A stretch of DNA of 49,742 bases from Cytophagales bacterium. GTDB taxonomy: Bacteria; Bacteroidota; Bacteroidia; Cytophagales; Spirosomataceae. Under the pieces are notes generated by a model, which did no database searches, was not told where the DNA came from, and saw nothing but the letters and a program-made list of their open reading frames with translations. The stretch covers positions 1-49,742 of the forward strand of contig JANSYO010000029.1 in NCBI GenBank assembly GCA_024742395.1. Reading direction: 5' to 3'. Position 1 is the first letter of the stretch, and every line of letters starts with the position of its first letter. Position numbers and translations under genes: made by a program. Shown here one piece after another: positions 26,232 through 36,004 of the stretch.

Positions 26232-27065
26232 TTAAATATAATCTACAAATGAGTTTTCATGTTTTCTGAAAAAGCGAATGGATAAGGCCAAGCTTACCAC
26301 ACAGAAAACAATTAATGGAATAAAGCTGTCCCAGTTGAATGAGGCATAATCACCTAGTAATGCCCATCTCAAGCCGTCAATGGCTCCCACTGCTGGATTT
26401 AAGACATACAAGTTGTACGTCCAGTGCCCTACAACTTTATCTGTGGTATATAACACAGGAGAAATGAACATCCCAAAGCTCAGAATAAATGGGATAAGCT
26501 GACCAATGTCTCTGTACTTCACATTTAATACGGACGCAAATAGGCCTATTCCAGCAGTTGCCAAATAAGAAAGTATGGCAAATACTATGACAAAAACGAC
26601 TTTAAGTTCCGGGAAATAACCGTAATAAAAGCTAAAGCCAAAAAAGACAATTAAGCCGATTACAAAATCAAGCAATCCAAGAAAGAACGAGCTGAAAGGT
26701 ATGATAATCCTGGGAAAAAATACTTTAGCTACTAAGTTATTGTTAGTAACTATACTTAAACTAATATTAAGTAAGGACTGGGAAAAGAAAAGCCATAGGA
26801 TGGTACCTGGTAATATTACCAGGATATAAGGTATTTCAGAACCTTCGCTTAAGTTTCCTATTCTGTTTACGCCAAAAACATAAACCAAGGAAGAAATAAG
26901 AGGTCTAAGGACACTCCAAAGCACACCAAAGATGGTTTGCTTGTATCTTACCATGATATCTCTCTTGGCCAAAATCCAAAAGAGTTCTCTGTAGTCAAAG
27001 ATTTCTTTCCAATAGTCAATGAAAGAAGGTCTTGCTGTAATTACTCGTACTTTTTCGCTTTTCAA
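26232..27065 (-). CDS. wzm: Polysaccharide ABC transporter permease
   Basis: A 277-residue inner-membrane protein of the ABC-2 type. The N-terminal amphipathic stretch ('IFDYRELFWILAKRDIMVRY') is followed by six hydrophobic segments. 'KQTIFGVLWSVLRPLISSLV' and 'VKYRDIGQLIPFILSFGMFISPVLY' are hallmarks of Wzm/TagG permeases. It pairs with the ATPase encoded six bases downstream. It should flip an undecaprenyl-linked glycan from the cytoplasm to the periplasm. Confidence 0.93.
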   Translation of the reverse strand: MKSEKVRVITARPSFIDYWKEIFDYRELFWILAKRDIMVRYKQTIFGVLWSVLRPLISSLVYVFGVNRIGNLSEGSEIPYILVILPGTILWLFFSQSLLNISLSIVTNNNLVAKVFFPRIIIPFSSFFLGLLDFVIGLIVFFGFSFYYGYFPELKVVFVIVFAILSYLATAGIGLFASVLNVKYRDIGQLIPFILSFGMFISPVLYTTDKVVGHWTYNLYVLNPAVGAIDGLRWALLGDYASFNWDSFIPLIVFCVVSLALSIRFFRKHENSFVDYI

Positions 27066-27076
27066 TTTTTCGGCTT

Positions 27077-28168
27077 TTATCCGTTCATTACTTTTCTATA
27101 GGTATCGATAACCACCAATACAACTATTGAAATTATAAATGCGGCTAAACTACTCAGCTTTATATTTAAGCCGGCAGTGCTATATTCTGTTTCTAAAGGA
27201 AGTCTGGTTTCTTCCACAATTGTAAAAATAGGAGTTTCTTCAAGTAAAACTCTATTTAAGCTTTCTATTGTGGTAAGTTGGGCCATGTATTGGGTACTCA
27301 AGAAAGACGCTTTTCTATTTGCCTGGGTTTCACGCATCATACCACGTGGGTCCACTACATTTGGGTTTTGAAGAGCCATTCTCGCCGTTTGGCTATCGGT
27401 AGAGAATAAATCATTTTGAATTTTTGCCAAGCGTTTTTCCTGTGTTTCTAAGAGGTCACGGGTCTTTTTGGTTTTCATTTCAACGTAAAACTCCTCAGTG
27501 GTACTCAAAACTGTTTCTACCCACTTTTTGGCCAGCATTTCATTTGATAGCATAGTCGAAAGAACCATCATGCTATTCGTAGATTTCAAAAAGTCAATTT
27601 TAGTGGCATCTCTCATTTTTTCATAGATAGACGCAATAATTTGATTCTCTAAAACCGTAAAGTCTTTGGTTTCTTTTTTCTCGAAAGTATAGTTTATAGC
27701 AGCAGTAAATGGTTTATGAAACAAGTCGCCACCCCATTCTTTTTCCGCAATGTCACTACTATCTGCCACATAATTTATCATCAGAAGCGTGTCTTTTCCT
27801 ACCACAACTTCCTTCATTAAAGCTCTTTCTAGCACAGCCTTTGAAAGAACCAGAGTAGGGAAGTTCTGACTTGAGAAAAGTTCTCCGCTGGAAGAACCGC
27901 TTTGATTAAACAAGCCAAACGTACTTGCTAAACCTCCTAACTGACTATTCTGGTTACTTCCGCCTAGTTCCAGATTGAATATGATGGTCGATCTATAATT
28001 GAGATCTTCTTCTACAAAAATATCTTTTACTAAACTTATACAAGCACCAAACAAAAGGGCGGCTGTCCATACTCTCCAATTGCTAAAAAGGAGTTTGAAG
28101 AAACCAAAGACCTGAAGAAGTAGCTCTTTCGTTGAAACCTGTGTCTCAGTTGTACTTTTTGTTTCCAT
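27077..28168 (-). CDS. Wzz-type chain-length/co-polymerase protein without kinase
   Basis: A 363-residue inner-membrane protein with an N-terminal membrane segment (about residues 33-52, 'NWRVWTAALLFGACISLV') and a C-terminal one (about residues 337-357). Between them is a periplasmic helical domain with a coiled-coil-like stretch near residues 225-275 ('TKKTRDLLETQEKRLAKIQN'). This is the Wzz/PCP arrangement. There is no C-terminal BY-kinase domain with Walker motifs. It lies three bases after the Wza-like gene and 11 bases before wzm, so it probably links the transporter to the outer-membrane channel. Confidence 0.82.
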   Translation of the reverse strand: METKSTTETQVSTKELLLQVFGFFKLLFSNWRVWTAALLFGACISLVKDIFVEEDLNYRSTIIFNLELGGSNQNSQLGGLASTFGLFNQSGSSSGELFSSQNFPTLVLSKAVLERALMKEVVVGKDTLLMINYVADSSDIAEKEWGGDLFHKPFTAAINYTFEKKETKDFTVLENQIIASIYEKMRDATKIDFLKSTNSMMVLSTMLSNEMLAKKWVETVLSTTEEFYVEMKTKKTRDLLETQEKRLAKIQNDLFSTDSQTARMALQNPNVVDPRGMMRETQANRKASFLSTQYMAQLTTIESLNRVLLEETPIFTIVEETRLPLETEYSTAGLNIKLSSLAAFIISIVVLVVIDTYRKVMNG

Positions 28169-28171
28169 TTT

Positions 28172-30619
28172 TTAATTTCCGCTACTTGGTGTGTTTAATT
28201 TTACCAAACTATAAATAGTAAAGATTGTGCCCAAGGTAGCACTTAATGTGCCAAGAATATTGCCAAAAGCAGTCAACTGCTCCGTTCCATTTTGAGCTTT
28301 CTGAGGAACAATAATCTCAGAACCCGGTTGAATTTTTGGATATAAGTTAAATACAAGGAATTTCTTCGTTCTGTCAATGGAACCATTTGGGTACCTCACA
28401 TAAGTTTTTCTTCTGAAGGATGCCTTGGTGAAACCTCCTGCTCCGGTAATATAGCTTTTAAAAGAGGAACCACCCATAAACTTGACAGTTGTAGGATACA
28501 ACACTTCACCCTGAACTCTGACGGTTTCTAATAATTTAGGTATCTGAATGATGTCGCCATCTCTTAGCATCAAATCTTCATCTGAGCCAGGATTTTTGAG
28601 TATCTTTTGAAGGTTAATACCAATAGTCTCTTCAATGGTTTCATCGACCTCTTCCACCTCAATGATTTGATTGTCATCTGTGGTGGTGGCTAAGTTCTCA
28701 AACGCTTTTCTTCTTTGTTCTAACTCAATTTGACTTAGTTGAACAGTTCTGATAAGCGTTGCACCAGGAATATAACCTTGTAAAGTGACTCCACCAGCCC
28801 GCTTAATCAGGTCACTGATTCTTTCTTCTTTATTAGCAGTACCATAAACTGCCGGGTAGTACACTTCTCCTTGAATTTCTACAAAAGTCTGTTCTTCATA
28901 ATTTGGCGATTTTCTAACAAAAATCTGATCATATGGTTCAAGAACTACGTTGGGCCTGCCGGAAACAACCTCTAAATCAGGGTTTACATCCAGCACTATT
29001 ACTTCAGAAATCTGTGCATTTGCCTTAGTAACATCCACATTTCTTTTTCTTCTTACTATTTCTACTCTCGTGAGACTGGCCGCTTCAGTGAGGCCTCCAA
29101 CTCGCGTCAAAATGTCTTCAAGAGTCATGTTTTTAACATATGGGAGTTCAACACCTTCTTCCGCATCCTCATTATTAATAGCTCCCGAGATTCTGATTGT
29201 TGAAACTTCTGTTAAATCAAATTTTGAAGGAACAATTATCAAGTCCTCACGCTGCAAATCTATATCAGGAGCTGATCCATTTAAAATATCTCTGAAATTA
29301 ACTGAGATATTGGAAGTTGTCAGGTCTTCATTGGTTCTTACCAATGACACTCTGCCTACAAGAGCGTCTGTCATTAAGCCTTCGGCTGAGGTAATCAATG
29401 ACGTCAAGGTTGGATTATTATTCAAAGAGTATTCTCCCGGTCGATAGACAGCACCTTCTACAGTAACTAAGTTGGTGAACCTTTCTAAAACAGGATTTAT
29501 AACTAAAGAGTCACCTGATTGCATTTCAAAACTGTCAAACTTATTGTTGGCAACATCAATGATCTCTTTTTCTTTCGAATTGTTTCTATAAACTTTAATT
29601 CTGTGTTTATAAGCATTAGGTGCAAAACCACCTGCATAAGTAAGTGCATCATTTAGCTTCTCAGATGGAAGTAGTTCAAAATACCCATTCCTTTTAGCCT
29701 CGCCTTCAATTATCACCCTTTCCTTGTATGTTGGAACTTGTATAATATCCTGATCTTTCAAGAGTCTGTTGCTTTCAGAATAACCTTTTATAAGTATATC
29801 GTAAAGGTCTATTTTCGCTTCTACTTTGTTGTTTCTAATTAAATTTACCTCTCTGAATGATCCGAGTTCATTGGGCCCGCCCGCTCTGTATAGGGCGTTC
29901 AGTACGGTATTTAAAGAACTCATTGTGTAAGTACCAGGGGCTATAACCTCTCCTGTTATCGTTATTTTGATGGTTCTAACATCGTTCAATGAGATTTTCA
30001 TGTTTGTAGAACCATTCTGAAGTCCATAATAGAGTTTGGCCAGAGATGCCCTGATTTTAGGCTCAGCCTCTTCTATGGTTAAGCCACCCACCTTTATCAC
30101 TCCGGCTTTCGGAACAGTTATAAAACCATCGGCATTTACAACTACTTCTTCTTTACTTTGCGAGTAGCCATATATGTCTATAATCAGTTTATCGTTAGCA
30201 CCTAAAACATAATTACCAGGGGTAGGAATGTTTAAAACAGAATTTGGGTCAAAAGTTTGACCGTTGAAAAGTTTGTAACCAAAAATTTTCCTTCTTAAGG
30301 TTTCAAGCTCCAGATCTTCATTTTCTCTTTCTTCAAGAGCTACTCTGACGGAATCCTCATGAGTCATCATTTCCGTTTCTTCTTCTGTGATATTCACAGT
30401 TCTACCTGCTGTAGTGGTAGGCTGAGTCGTAGTCCCTTGACCACGCTGCGTTTGTGGAATGTTGGTTGGATATCCTTGCGGATAAGCCGTTGCCGGATAA
30501 TTTTGTGGAATTACAGTAGGATATTGAGCAAAGCTCAAATTTACAAAAATGGTGGAGATCAATATAGCAATTAGAACTTTCGAGATTCGATCTGAATTCC
30601 TAACTTTGGACAGTTTCAT
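28172..30619 (-). CDS. Wza-like polysaccharide export protein with multiple SLBB domains
   Basis: An 815-residue secreted protein with a membrane-spanning signal region (about residues 15-32, ending 'VNLSFAQYP'). A Pro/Gln/Thr-rich linker spans about 33-75 ('YPQGYPTNIPQTQRGQGTTT'). The Poly_export domain begins 'GNYVLGANDKLIIDIYGYS' (about residue 133). At least four SLBB-type repeats follow, recognisable by 'V-x-G-x-V-x-x-P-G-x-Y' patterns ('ITGEVIAPGTYTM', 'VEGAVYRPGEYSL', 'IQGEVYYPAVYG', 'VQGEVLYPTTVKF'). A hydrophobic C-terminal segment may anchor it. No lipobox Cys is seen. It is the first gene of the export operon. Confidence 0.92.
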   Translation of the reverse strand: MKLSKVRNSDRISKVLIAILISTIFVNLSFAQYPTVIPQNYPATAYPQGYPTNIPQTQRGQGTTTQPTTTAGRTVNITEEETEMMTHEDSVRVALEERENEDLELETLRRKIFGYKLFNGQTFDPNSVLNIPTPGNYVLGANDKLIIDIYGYSQSKEEVVVNADGFITVPKAGVIKVGGLTIEEAEPKIRASLAKLYYGLQNGSTNMKISLNDVRTIKITITGEVIAPGTYTMSSLNTVLNALYRAGGPNELGSFREVNLIRNNKVEAKIDLYDILIKGYSESNRLLKDQDIIQVPTYKERVIIEGEAKRNGYFELLPSEKLNDALTYAGGFAPNAYKHRIKVYRNNSKEKEIIDVANNKFDSFEMQSGDSLVINPVLERFTNLVTVEGAVYRPGEYSLNNNPTLTSLITSAEGLMTDALVGRVSLVRTNEDLTTSNISVNFRDILNGSAPDIDLQREDLIIVPSKFDLTEVSTIRISGAINNEDAEEGVELPYVKNMTLEDILTRVGGLTEAASLTRVEIVRRKRNVDVTKANAQISEVIVLDVNPDLEVVSGRPNVVLEPYDQIFVRKSPNYEEQTFVEIQGEVYYPAVYGTANKEERISDLIKRAGGVTLQGYIPGATLIRTVQLSQIELEQRRKAFENLATTTDDNQIIEVEEVDETIEETIGINLQKILKNPGSDEDLMLRDGDIIQIPKLLETVRVQGEVLYPTTVKFMGGSSFKSYITGAGGFTKASFRRKTYVRYPNGSIDRTKKFLVFNLYPKIQPGSEIIVPQKAQNGTEQLTAFGNILGTLSATLGTIFTIYSLVKLNTPSSGN

Positions 30620-30774
30620 AGAAAAACCTTTTGATAAACTTTTAACCGAATAACGGCTTTTTTAGTATTAAATTGGCTGCAAAATAACGGAACATTTTCG
30701 GTTTAAAGAAACCCCGTTCTATTTAAAATAATATTTGCTATAAAGAGTAAAATACTGCTACTGACTGAAAATTT

Positions 30775-32673
30775 ATGAGTGAAAAAAATGAGCCTCAATA
30801 TAATGAGGACAGCATTAGATCCCTAGACTGGAAAGAACACATCAGATTAAGACCAGGTATGTACATTGGTAAACTGGGAGATGGTGCCTCTGCCGATGAT
30901 GGTATTTATGTGTTGTTAAAAGAAGTCATGGATAATAGTATTGATGAATACGCCATGGGTCATGGTAAAAATATCAATATTTCTATTGAAGAGGGTAAGG
31001 TGATGGTTCGGGATTTTGGGAGGGGCATTCCGCTAGGTAAGGTGGTAGATGTGGTTTCTAAAATAAATACAGGGGCAAAATACGATTCTAAGGCCTTCCA
31101 GAAATCAGTTGGACTTAACGGTGTAGGTACAAAGGCCGTAAACGCTCTTTCAACTTATTTTAAAGTACAGGCTTTCAGAGATGGCGAAACTGCCTGGGCG
31201 GAGTTTGAAAGGGGAGAGGTGACATTTAAATCAGGCATAGAAAAATCTGAGGAGAAAAATGGAACACTCATAATTTTTGAGCCGGATAAAACGGTTTTTA
31301 AAAATTACCATTACATTTCTCAATACATAGAGAGTATGATTTGGAATTACTGCTATTTGAATGCTGGATTGACAATATCATACAATCGCAAAAAGTTTAT
31401 TTCACAGAATGGCTTGTTAGACCTTCTGGAAAGAAAAACGGATGAAGAGACTAACCGATATCCGATAATTCACTTAAAAGGAGAAGACATTGAGCTTGCC
31501 ATGACTCATGGCAATCAATATGGAGAGGAGTATTCTTCTTTTGTTAATGGACAGAACACTACACAGGGAGGAACGCACTTATCTGCATTTAAAGAAGCCA
31601 TTGTAAAAACGGTAAGAGATCACTTCGGTAAAGATTATGCGGCTGAAGATGTTCGTGCTTCGGTTATTGGTGCTATTTCTATACGGGTGCAAGAACCAGT
31701 TTTTGAGTCGCAAACCAAGACAAAGCTAGGTTCTGTGACGATGTCTCCTGAAGAGAATGCTCAAACAGTAAGATCATTTATTAATGATTTTGTCAAAGAA
31801 AAGCTGGATAACTATCTGCATATGCATACTGAAACAAAAGATGCATTAAAGAAGAGAATTGAGCAATCTGAGAGAGAGAGAAAAGAATTAGCAGGTGTTA
31901 AAAAATTAGCGAATGAAAGAGCTAAAAAAGCCAATCTTCATAATAAAAAATTAAGAGATTGTCGCTTTCATCTAACTGATCAGAAATATGAGAATCGTTT
32001 AGATACTACCTTGTTTATTACTGAAGGCGATTCGGCTTCAGGGTCCATAACGAAAGCCCGAAATCCAGAAACTCAGGCAGTATTCAGTTTGAGAGGAAAA
32101 CCATTGAACTGTTTTGGGCTGAGTAAGAAGGTAGTATATGAAAACGAAGAATTCAATTTGCTTCAACATGCACTCGATATAGAAGCAGATATGGAAGGAC
32201 TAAGGTATAATCAAGTAGTTATAGCTACTGATGCTGATGTTGATGGTTCACATATCAGATTGTTACTTTTGACATTCTTTCTTCAGTTTTTCCCGGAGAT
32301 AGTAAGAGAGGGACATTTGTTTATTCTTCAAACACCACTTTTCAGGGTTAGAAATAAGAAGAAAACGATTTACTGCTATTCAGATGAGGAGCGTCAGAAT
32401 GCCATAAAGGAGCTGGGAGGAAGACCAGAGATTACACGATTTAAAGGCCTAGGAGAGATCTCACCAGGAGAATTCGAAGAATTTATTGGTAAAGATATAA
32501 GACTGGACCCTGTTATTCTTGAGAAAGAGTCAACAGTGTCAAAAATTCTTGGTTATTTCATGGGCAAGAATACTCCCGAAAGACAGAAGTTTATTATTGA
32601 AAACTTAAAAATTGAAAAAGATATTATTGAAGATGTCGTAGAAGCCACTTCAGATGATCTTATAGAAGCTTAA
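30775..32673 (+). CDS. parE: DNA topoisomerase IV subunit B
   Basis: A 632-residue type IIA topoisomerase ATPase subunit. The GHKL motifs are '[14 protein letters not shown]' (Asn/Asp for ATP), '[15 protein letters not shown]' and '[16 protein letters not shown]'. The Toprim domain has '[12 protein letters not shown]' and '[20 protein letters not shown]'; the C-terminus ends soon after '[16 protein letters not shown]'. The length, without the GyrB insert, fits ParE. It works with ParC to decatenate chromosomes. parC does not follow here; a symporter gene starts eight bases downstream. The 155-base divergent gap with the export operon must hold both promoters. Confidence 0.94.
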   Translation: MSEKNEPQYNEDSIRSLDWKEHIRLRPGMYIGKLGDGASADDGIYVLLKEVMDNSIDEYAMGHGKNINISIEEGKVMVRDFGRGIPLGKVVDVVSKINTGAKYDSKAFQKSVGLNGVGTKAVNALSTYFKVQAFRDGETAWAEFERGEVTFKSGIEKSEEKNGTLIIFEPDKTVFKNYHYISQYIESMIWNYCYLNAGLTISYNRKKFISQNGLLDLLERKTDEETNRYPIIHLKGEDIELAMTHGNQYGEEYSSFVNGQNTTQGGTHLSAFKEAIVKTVRDHFGKDYAAEDVRASVIGAISIRVQEPVFESQTKTKLGSVTMSPEENAQTVRSFINDFVKEKLDNYLHMHTETKDALKKRIEQSERERKELAGVKKLANERAKKANLHNKKLRDCRFHLTDQKYENRLDTTLFITEGDSASGSITKARNPETQAVFSLRGKPLNCFGLSKKVVYENEEFNLLQHALDIEADMEGLRYNQVVIATDADVDGSHIRLLLLTFFLQFFPEIVREGHLFILQTPLFRVRNKKKTIYCYSDEERQNAIKELGGRPEITRFKGLGEISPGEFEEFIGKDIRLDPVILEKESTVSKILGYFMGKNTPERQKFIIENLKIEKDIIEDVVEATSDDLIEA

Positions 32674-32681
32674 TTTACCTT

Positions 32682-33992
32682 ATGAAAAAACTAGCTCTTC
32701 ATTGGCAAATCATCATTGGTATGATAGCCGGTTTACTTTTTGGTGCTCTGGCTCTCCAATTCGATGGTGGAAGTCAATTTGTAGTGGATTGGATAAAACC
32801 ATTTGGAACCATATTTATCAATTCACTTAAGTTAATAGCTATCCCTTTAATTGTAGCTTCATTAATAAAGGGGGTTTCTGATCTAAATGATATCAGCCAA
32901 TTATCTAAAATGGGTACCCGAACCATTGGTATCTATATTCTGACAACTATTATTGCCATTACCATTGGCTTAGTACTGGTGAATATTGCCAATCCAGGTG
33001 GTTTTATTGAGGAAGCTACTCGTAATAATATGATGGAAAGCTTCTCAGGAGAAGCCGGAAGTAGAATTGCCAGTGCAGCAGAAACCCAGCAAAGAGGCCC
33101 GTTAGCGGCTCTTGAAGATGTGATTCCTGACAATTTGTTTGCCGCAATGAGTTCTAACGGCAATATGCTTCAGGTTATTTTCTTTGTCATTTTCTTCGGA
33201 ATTGGAATTATTTTGATCCCTCAGGAGAAATCTCAACCGGTTAAAGATTTTTTTGATGGTTTAAATGAAGTCATTCTAAAAATGATTGACCTGATAATGC
33301 TGGTGGCACCGATAGGTGTTTTTGCTTTGCTTGCTGCATTAATAGTAGAGGCTCCTTCAGTAGATGTATTTTATGCCTTGGGTGCCTATGCCTTAACTGT
33401 AGTACTAGGCTTGGCAATTTTACTTTTTGGTTTTTATCCAAGTATGGTCAAGTTATTTACCGGAATAGGCTTTAGCCAGTTTCTGAACGGAATTTCTCCG
33501 GCTCAACTTTTAGCTTTCTCCACCAGTTCAAGTGCTGCGACTTTGCCAGTGACTATGGAAAGGGTTGAGGAGCATTTAGGAGTAGATAAAGACGTGGTTT
33601 CCTTTGTTTGTCCGGTTGGAGCTACTATCAATATGGACGGAACAAGTCTTTATCAGGGGGTGGCTGCTGTATTTATTGCTCAGGTTTTTGGGAATGACCT
33701 AACACTGGGCGATCAGCTTGCTATTGTGCTTACGGCCACACTTGCGTCTATTGGTACCGCAGCAGTTCCTGGAGCAGGAATTTTAATGTTAGTAATAGTT
33801 TTAGAGTCAATTGGAGTGAATCCTGCGGGAATAGCACTTATTTTTGCGGTAGACAGGCCTCTGGATATGATAAGAACAGCTGTTAACGTAACGAGTGATG
33901 CCACGGTAGCACTAATTGTGGGTAAGAGCTTAAATAAACTCCATGAGCCTAGGGTCAAAAACTGGGACGACAATTATAAACCGCAAAAGTGA
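32682..33992 (+). CDS. Dicarboxylate/amino acid:cation symporter (DAACS/GltP family)
   Basis: A 436-residue inner-membrane carrier with eight membrane segments and two re-entrant loops. The Ser-rich HP1 motif 'AFSTSSSAATLPVTMERV' is near residue 282, 'PVGATINMDGTSLYQGVAAVF' (NMDGT) near residue 312, and 'DRPLDMIRTAVNVTSDATVA' near residue 397, where the Arg helps bind substrate. The family imports glutamate, aspartate or C4-dicarboxylates with Na+ or H+. It follows parE by eight bases and shares a 4-base overlap with pheA. The substrate is unproven. Confidence 0.93.
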   Translation: MKKLALHWQIIIGMIAGLLFGALALQFDGGSQFVVDWIKPFGTIFINSLKLIAIPLIVASLIKGVSDLNDISQLSKMGTRTIGIYILTTIIAITIGLVLVNIANPGGFIEEATRNNMMESFSGEAGSRIASAAETQQRGPLAALEDVIPDNLFAAMSSNGNMLQVIFFVIFFGIGIILIPQEKSQPVKDFFDGLNEVILKMIDLIMLVAPIGVFALLAALIVEAPSVDVFYALGAYALTVVLGLAILLFGFYPSMVKLFTGIGFSQFLNGISPAQLLAFSTSSSAATLPVTMERVEEHLGVDKDVVSFVCPVGATINMDGTSLYQGVAAVFIAQVFGNDLTLGDQLAIVLTATLASIGTAAVPGAGILMLVIVLESIGVNPAGIALIFAVDRPLDMIRTAVNVTSDATVALIVGKSLNKLHEPRVKNWDDNYKPQK

Positions 33993-35068
33993 AAGTTAAT
34001 ATAGAGGATTTAAGGAAAGGTATTGATACCATAGATAGTCAGATACTTCAGCTTCTAAATGAACGTATGAACTACGTGAAGCAAGTAGGGGAGTTGAAAA
34101 GACAAACAAAGACGGTGATCTATCGTCCGGAAAGAGAAAAAGAAATAATCAATCGTCTGGCTTCAGAAAGCAAAGGTGTTTTGGATGAAAAGGCTATTGA
34201 AGCTATTTTCCTTGAAATATTTGCCACAGCCAGGAACATTGAACTGCCTGAAAAAGTGGCTTATATGGGGCCGGAAGGTAGTTTTACTCACCAAGCTGCT
34301 GAAAGTAGGTTCGGAAGGCTTAGTGAGTATATTATGCTTCCTTCTATTAAGTCAGTTTTTGAATCTGTAGATGCTGAAAGAGCCAGATTTGGTGTTATAC
34401 CTATTGAGAATAATCAGGCCGGAATTGTATATGAAACGGTAGATCTGCTAAACGAAACTAACGTGAGTATAGTAGCAGAACTTAAAATGCCTATTCATTT
34501 TGCCATGGCATCAGTTGCCGATAAGCTTTCAAACATTAAAAGAATTTATTCAAAGGATATTGCTTTCCGTCAATGTAGATCGTTCCTTAATAAATACTTT
34601 GAGCAGCAGGATATTGAGGAGATTCAGGTAGAGTCAACAAGTAAAGCTGCGAAAATGGCTTTTGAAGATCCTGAAAGTGCTGCTATTTGCTCTGAGATTG
34701 CGGCTAAGCTATTTGGTTTGCCAATGCTCTTTAAGAATATTGAAGACAATAGTAATAATAGAACAAGATTTTACATTCTGGCAAAGAACTTTGAAAATAA
34801 CTCAAGTGGTAATGATAAAACCACTATGATCGCAAGGTTGCCACATACAGAAAGTCCGGGGGTTTTGGCCGATTTCTTAAATGACTTTAAGGCTTTTGAT
34901 ATCAATATTCTTAAAATTGAAAGCAGACCTTATAAGGGGAGTGAAGAATTTAATTTCTGGTTCTTTCTCGAGGTTTCAGGCCATTATGAAGACAAAGGTC
35001 TCAGAGACGTGATTGCCAAGCATAAGAATATTATTAAAGTTCTAGGGAGCTATGTAAAGAATATTTAA
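33989..35068 (+). CDS. pheA: Bifunctional chorismate mutase / prephenate dehydratase
   Basis: A 359-residue enzyme turning chorismate into phenylpyruvate. The GTG start overlaps the symporter stop. Domains in order: AroQ-type chorismate mutase (about 1-85, 'DLRKGIDTIDSQILQLLNERM'), prephenate dehydratase (about 90-270, 'VAYMGPEGSFTHQAAESRFG', 'FGVIPIENNQAGIVYETVDLL', 'NRTRFYILAKN' with the catalytic Thr), and a C-terminal ACT domain (about 280-355, 'ESPGVLADFLNDFKAFDINILKIESRP') for phenylalanine feedback. Length and order are typical. Transcription probably ends at the hairpin at 35071-35105. Confidence 0.96.
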   Translation: MKVNIEDLRKGIDTIDSQILQLLNERMNYVKQVGELKRQTKTVIYRPEREKEIINRLASESKGVLDEKAIEAIFLEIFATARNIELPEKVAYMGPEGSFTHQAAESRFGRLSEYIMLPSIKSVFESVDAERARFGVIPIENNQAGIVYETVDLLNETNVSIVAELKMPIHFAMASVADKLSNIKRIYSKDIAFRQCRSFLNKYFEQQDIEEIQVESTSKAAKMAFEDPESAAICSEIAAKLFGLPMLFKNIEDNSNNRTRFYILAKNFENNSSGNDKTTMIARLPHTESPGVLADFLNDFKAFDINILKIESRPYKGSEEFNFWFFLEVSGHYEDKGLRDVIAKHKNIIKVLGSYVKNI

Positions 35069-35070
35069 GG

Positions 35071-35105
35071 AAGGCTATTTGCTTAGCAGCTCAATAGCCT
35101 TTTTA
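35071..35105 (+). terminator. Terminator-like hairpin after pheA, inside the end of ribF
   Basis: The arms AAGGCTATT (35071-35079) and AATAGCCTT (35093-35101) pair perfectly around a 13-base loop, followed by TTT. It serves the plus-strand pheA message, while its right part encodes the last residues of ribF on the other strand. Confidence 0.65.
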
Positions 35106-36004
35106 CAATCCTCTTCAATTTGAGATACCAGTTCTTTTACTCCTTCGAATCTTTTTTCAGGTCTGATGAATTCTATAATAGCTACTTTTAACGTTTCACC
35201 ATAGATATCATCGTTGAAATCCAGTATGTGAACTTCCTGGGTGATTCCAATGCCTTCAACTGTAGGTCTGTTCCCAATATTCATGACGCCGTTGTAAACC
35301 TTATCTCTTAAATAAACATTTACAGCATAAACGCCATTGGAAGGGATGAGTTTATACTTCTTAGATACATGTACATTAGCAGTAGGAAAACCAATAGTTC
35401 TTCCTAATTGCCTTCCTTTCTTAATTAATCCTTCAAAAGAATAGGGCTTGCCTAAAAGTCCTGTAGCCGTAGAAATGTTCCCTTGAGTAAGAGCTTTCCT
35501 TATCTTTGTAGAACTTATAGTCAGGTTATCAATTTCCTGTCTAGGGATTTCTATCAAATCAATTTTGAAGCGATCTGCATTCTTTTTTAAATAGTCAAAA
35601 CCACCTTCTCTGTTTTTTCCAAAACGATGATCATATCCAATAACTAAAGTTTTGGTACCTATTCCGGAAATTAAAATATCCTCAACGTAGTTTTCAGATG
35701 ATAACTCGGAAAACTCCCGGGTAAAGGGAAGGACAATTAAATGATCTATCTCTAATTCTTCAAGTAATTCTATTTTCTCATCAAGAGTACTTAGGAGTTT
35801 TAGTTTTTGATCATTAGGAGCAATGATTAGTCTGGGGTGAGGCCAGAAAGTAATAACTACACTTTCACCATTTCTTTCTTTGGCGGCCGCCTTAAGCATG
35901 GATATTATTTTATGATGCCCAAGGTGAACACCATCAAATGTACCACTCGTAACTACAGCATTTTTTAGAGGTTTAAACTCTTTAAGATTTCTGTAAACTT
36001 TCAC
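35075..36004 (-). CDS. ribF: Bifunctional riboflavin kinase / FAD synthetase
   Basis: A 309-residue enzyme that makes FMN and then FAD. The N-terminal FAD synthetase part has 'VVTSGTFDGVHLGHHKII' (HxGH nucleotidyltransferase motif, about residues 18-35) and 'LVIGYDHRFGKNREG'. The C-terminal riboflavin kinase has 'GRQLGRTIGFPTANV' and 'NIGNRPTV', then 'VHILDFNDDIYGETL'. It overlaps truB by 23 bases and is the last gene of the ftsX-DUF3098-uppP-truB-ribF run. Confidence 0.96.
   Translation of the reverse strand: MKVYRNLKEFKPLKNAVVTSGTFDGVHLGHHKIISMLKAAAKERNGESVVITFWPHPRLIIAPNDQKLKLLSTLDEKIELLEELEIDHLIVLPFTREFSELSSENYVEDILISGIGTKTLVIGYDHRFGKNREGGFDYLKKNADRFKIDLIEIPRQEIDNLTISSTKIRKALTQGNISTATGLLGKPYSFEGLIKKGRQLGRTIGFPTANVHVSKKYKLIPSNGVYAVNVYLRDKVYNGVMNIGNRPTVEGIGITQEVHILDFNDDIYGETLKVAIIEFIRPEKRFEGVKELVSQIEEDCKKAIELLSK

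Noticed and set aside
28950-29447. A 165-codon open frame on the plus strand inside the Wza-like gene
   Set aside because: It is a shadow of a long, well-supported gene on the other strand, has no domain pattern, and is rich in Ser/Leu/Thr as expected for reverse-strand reading.
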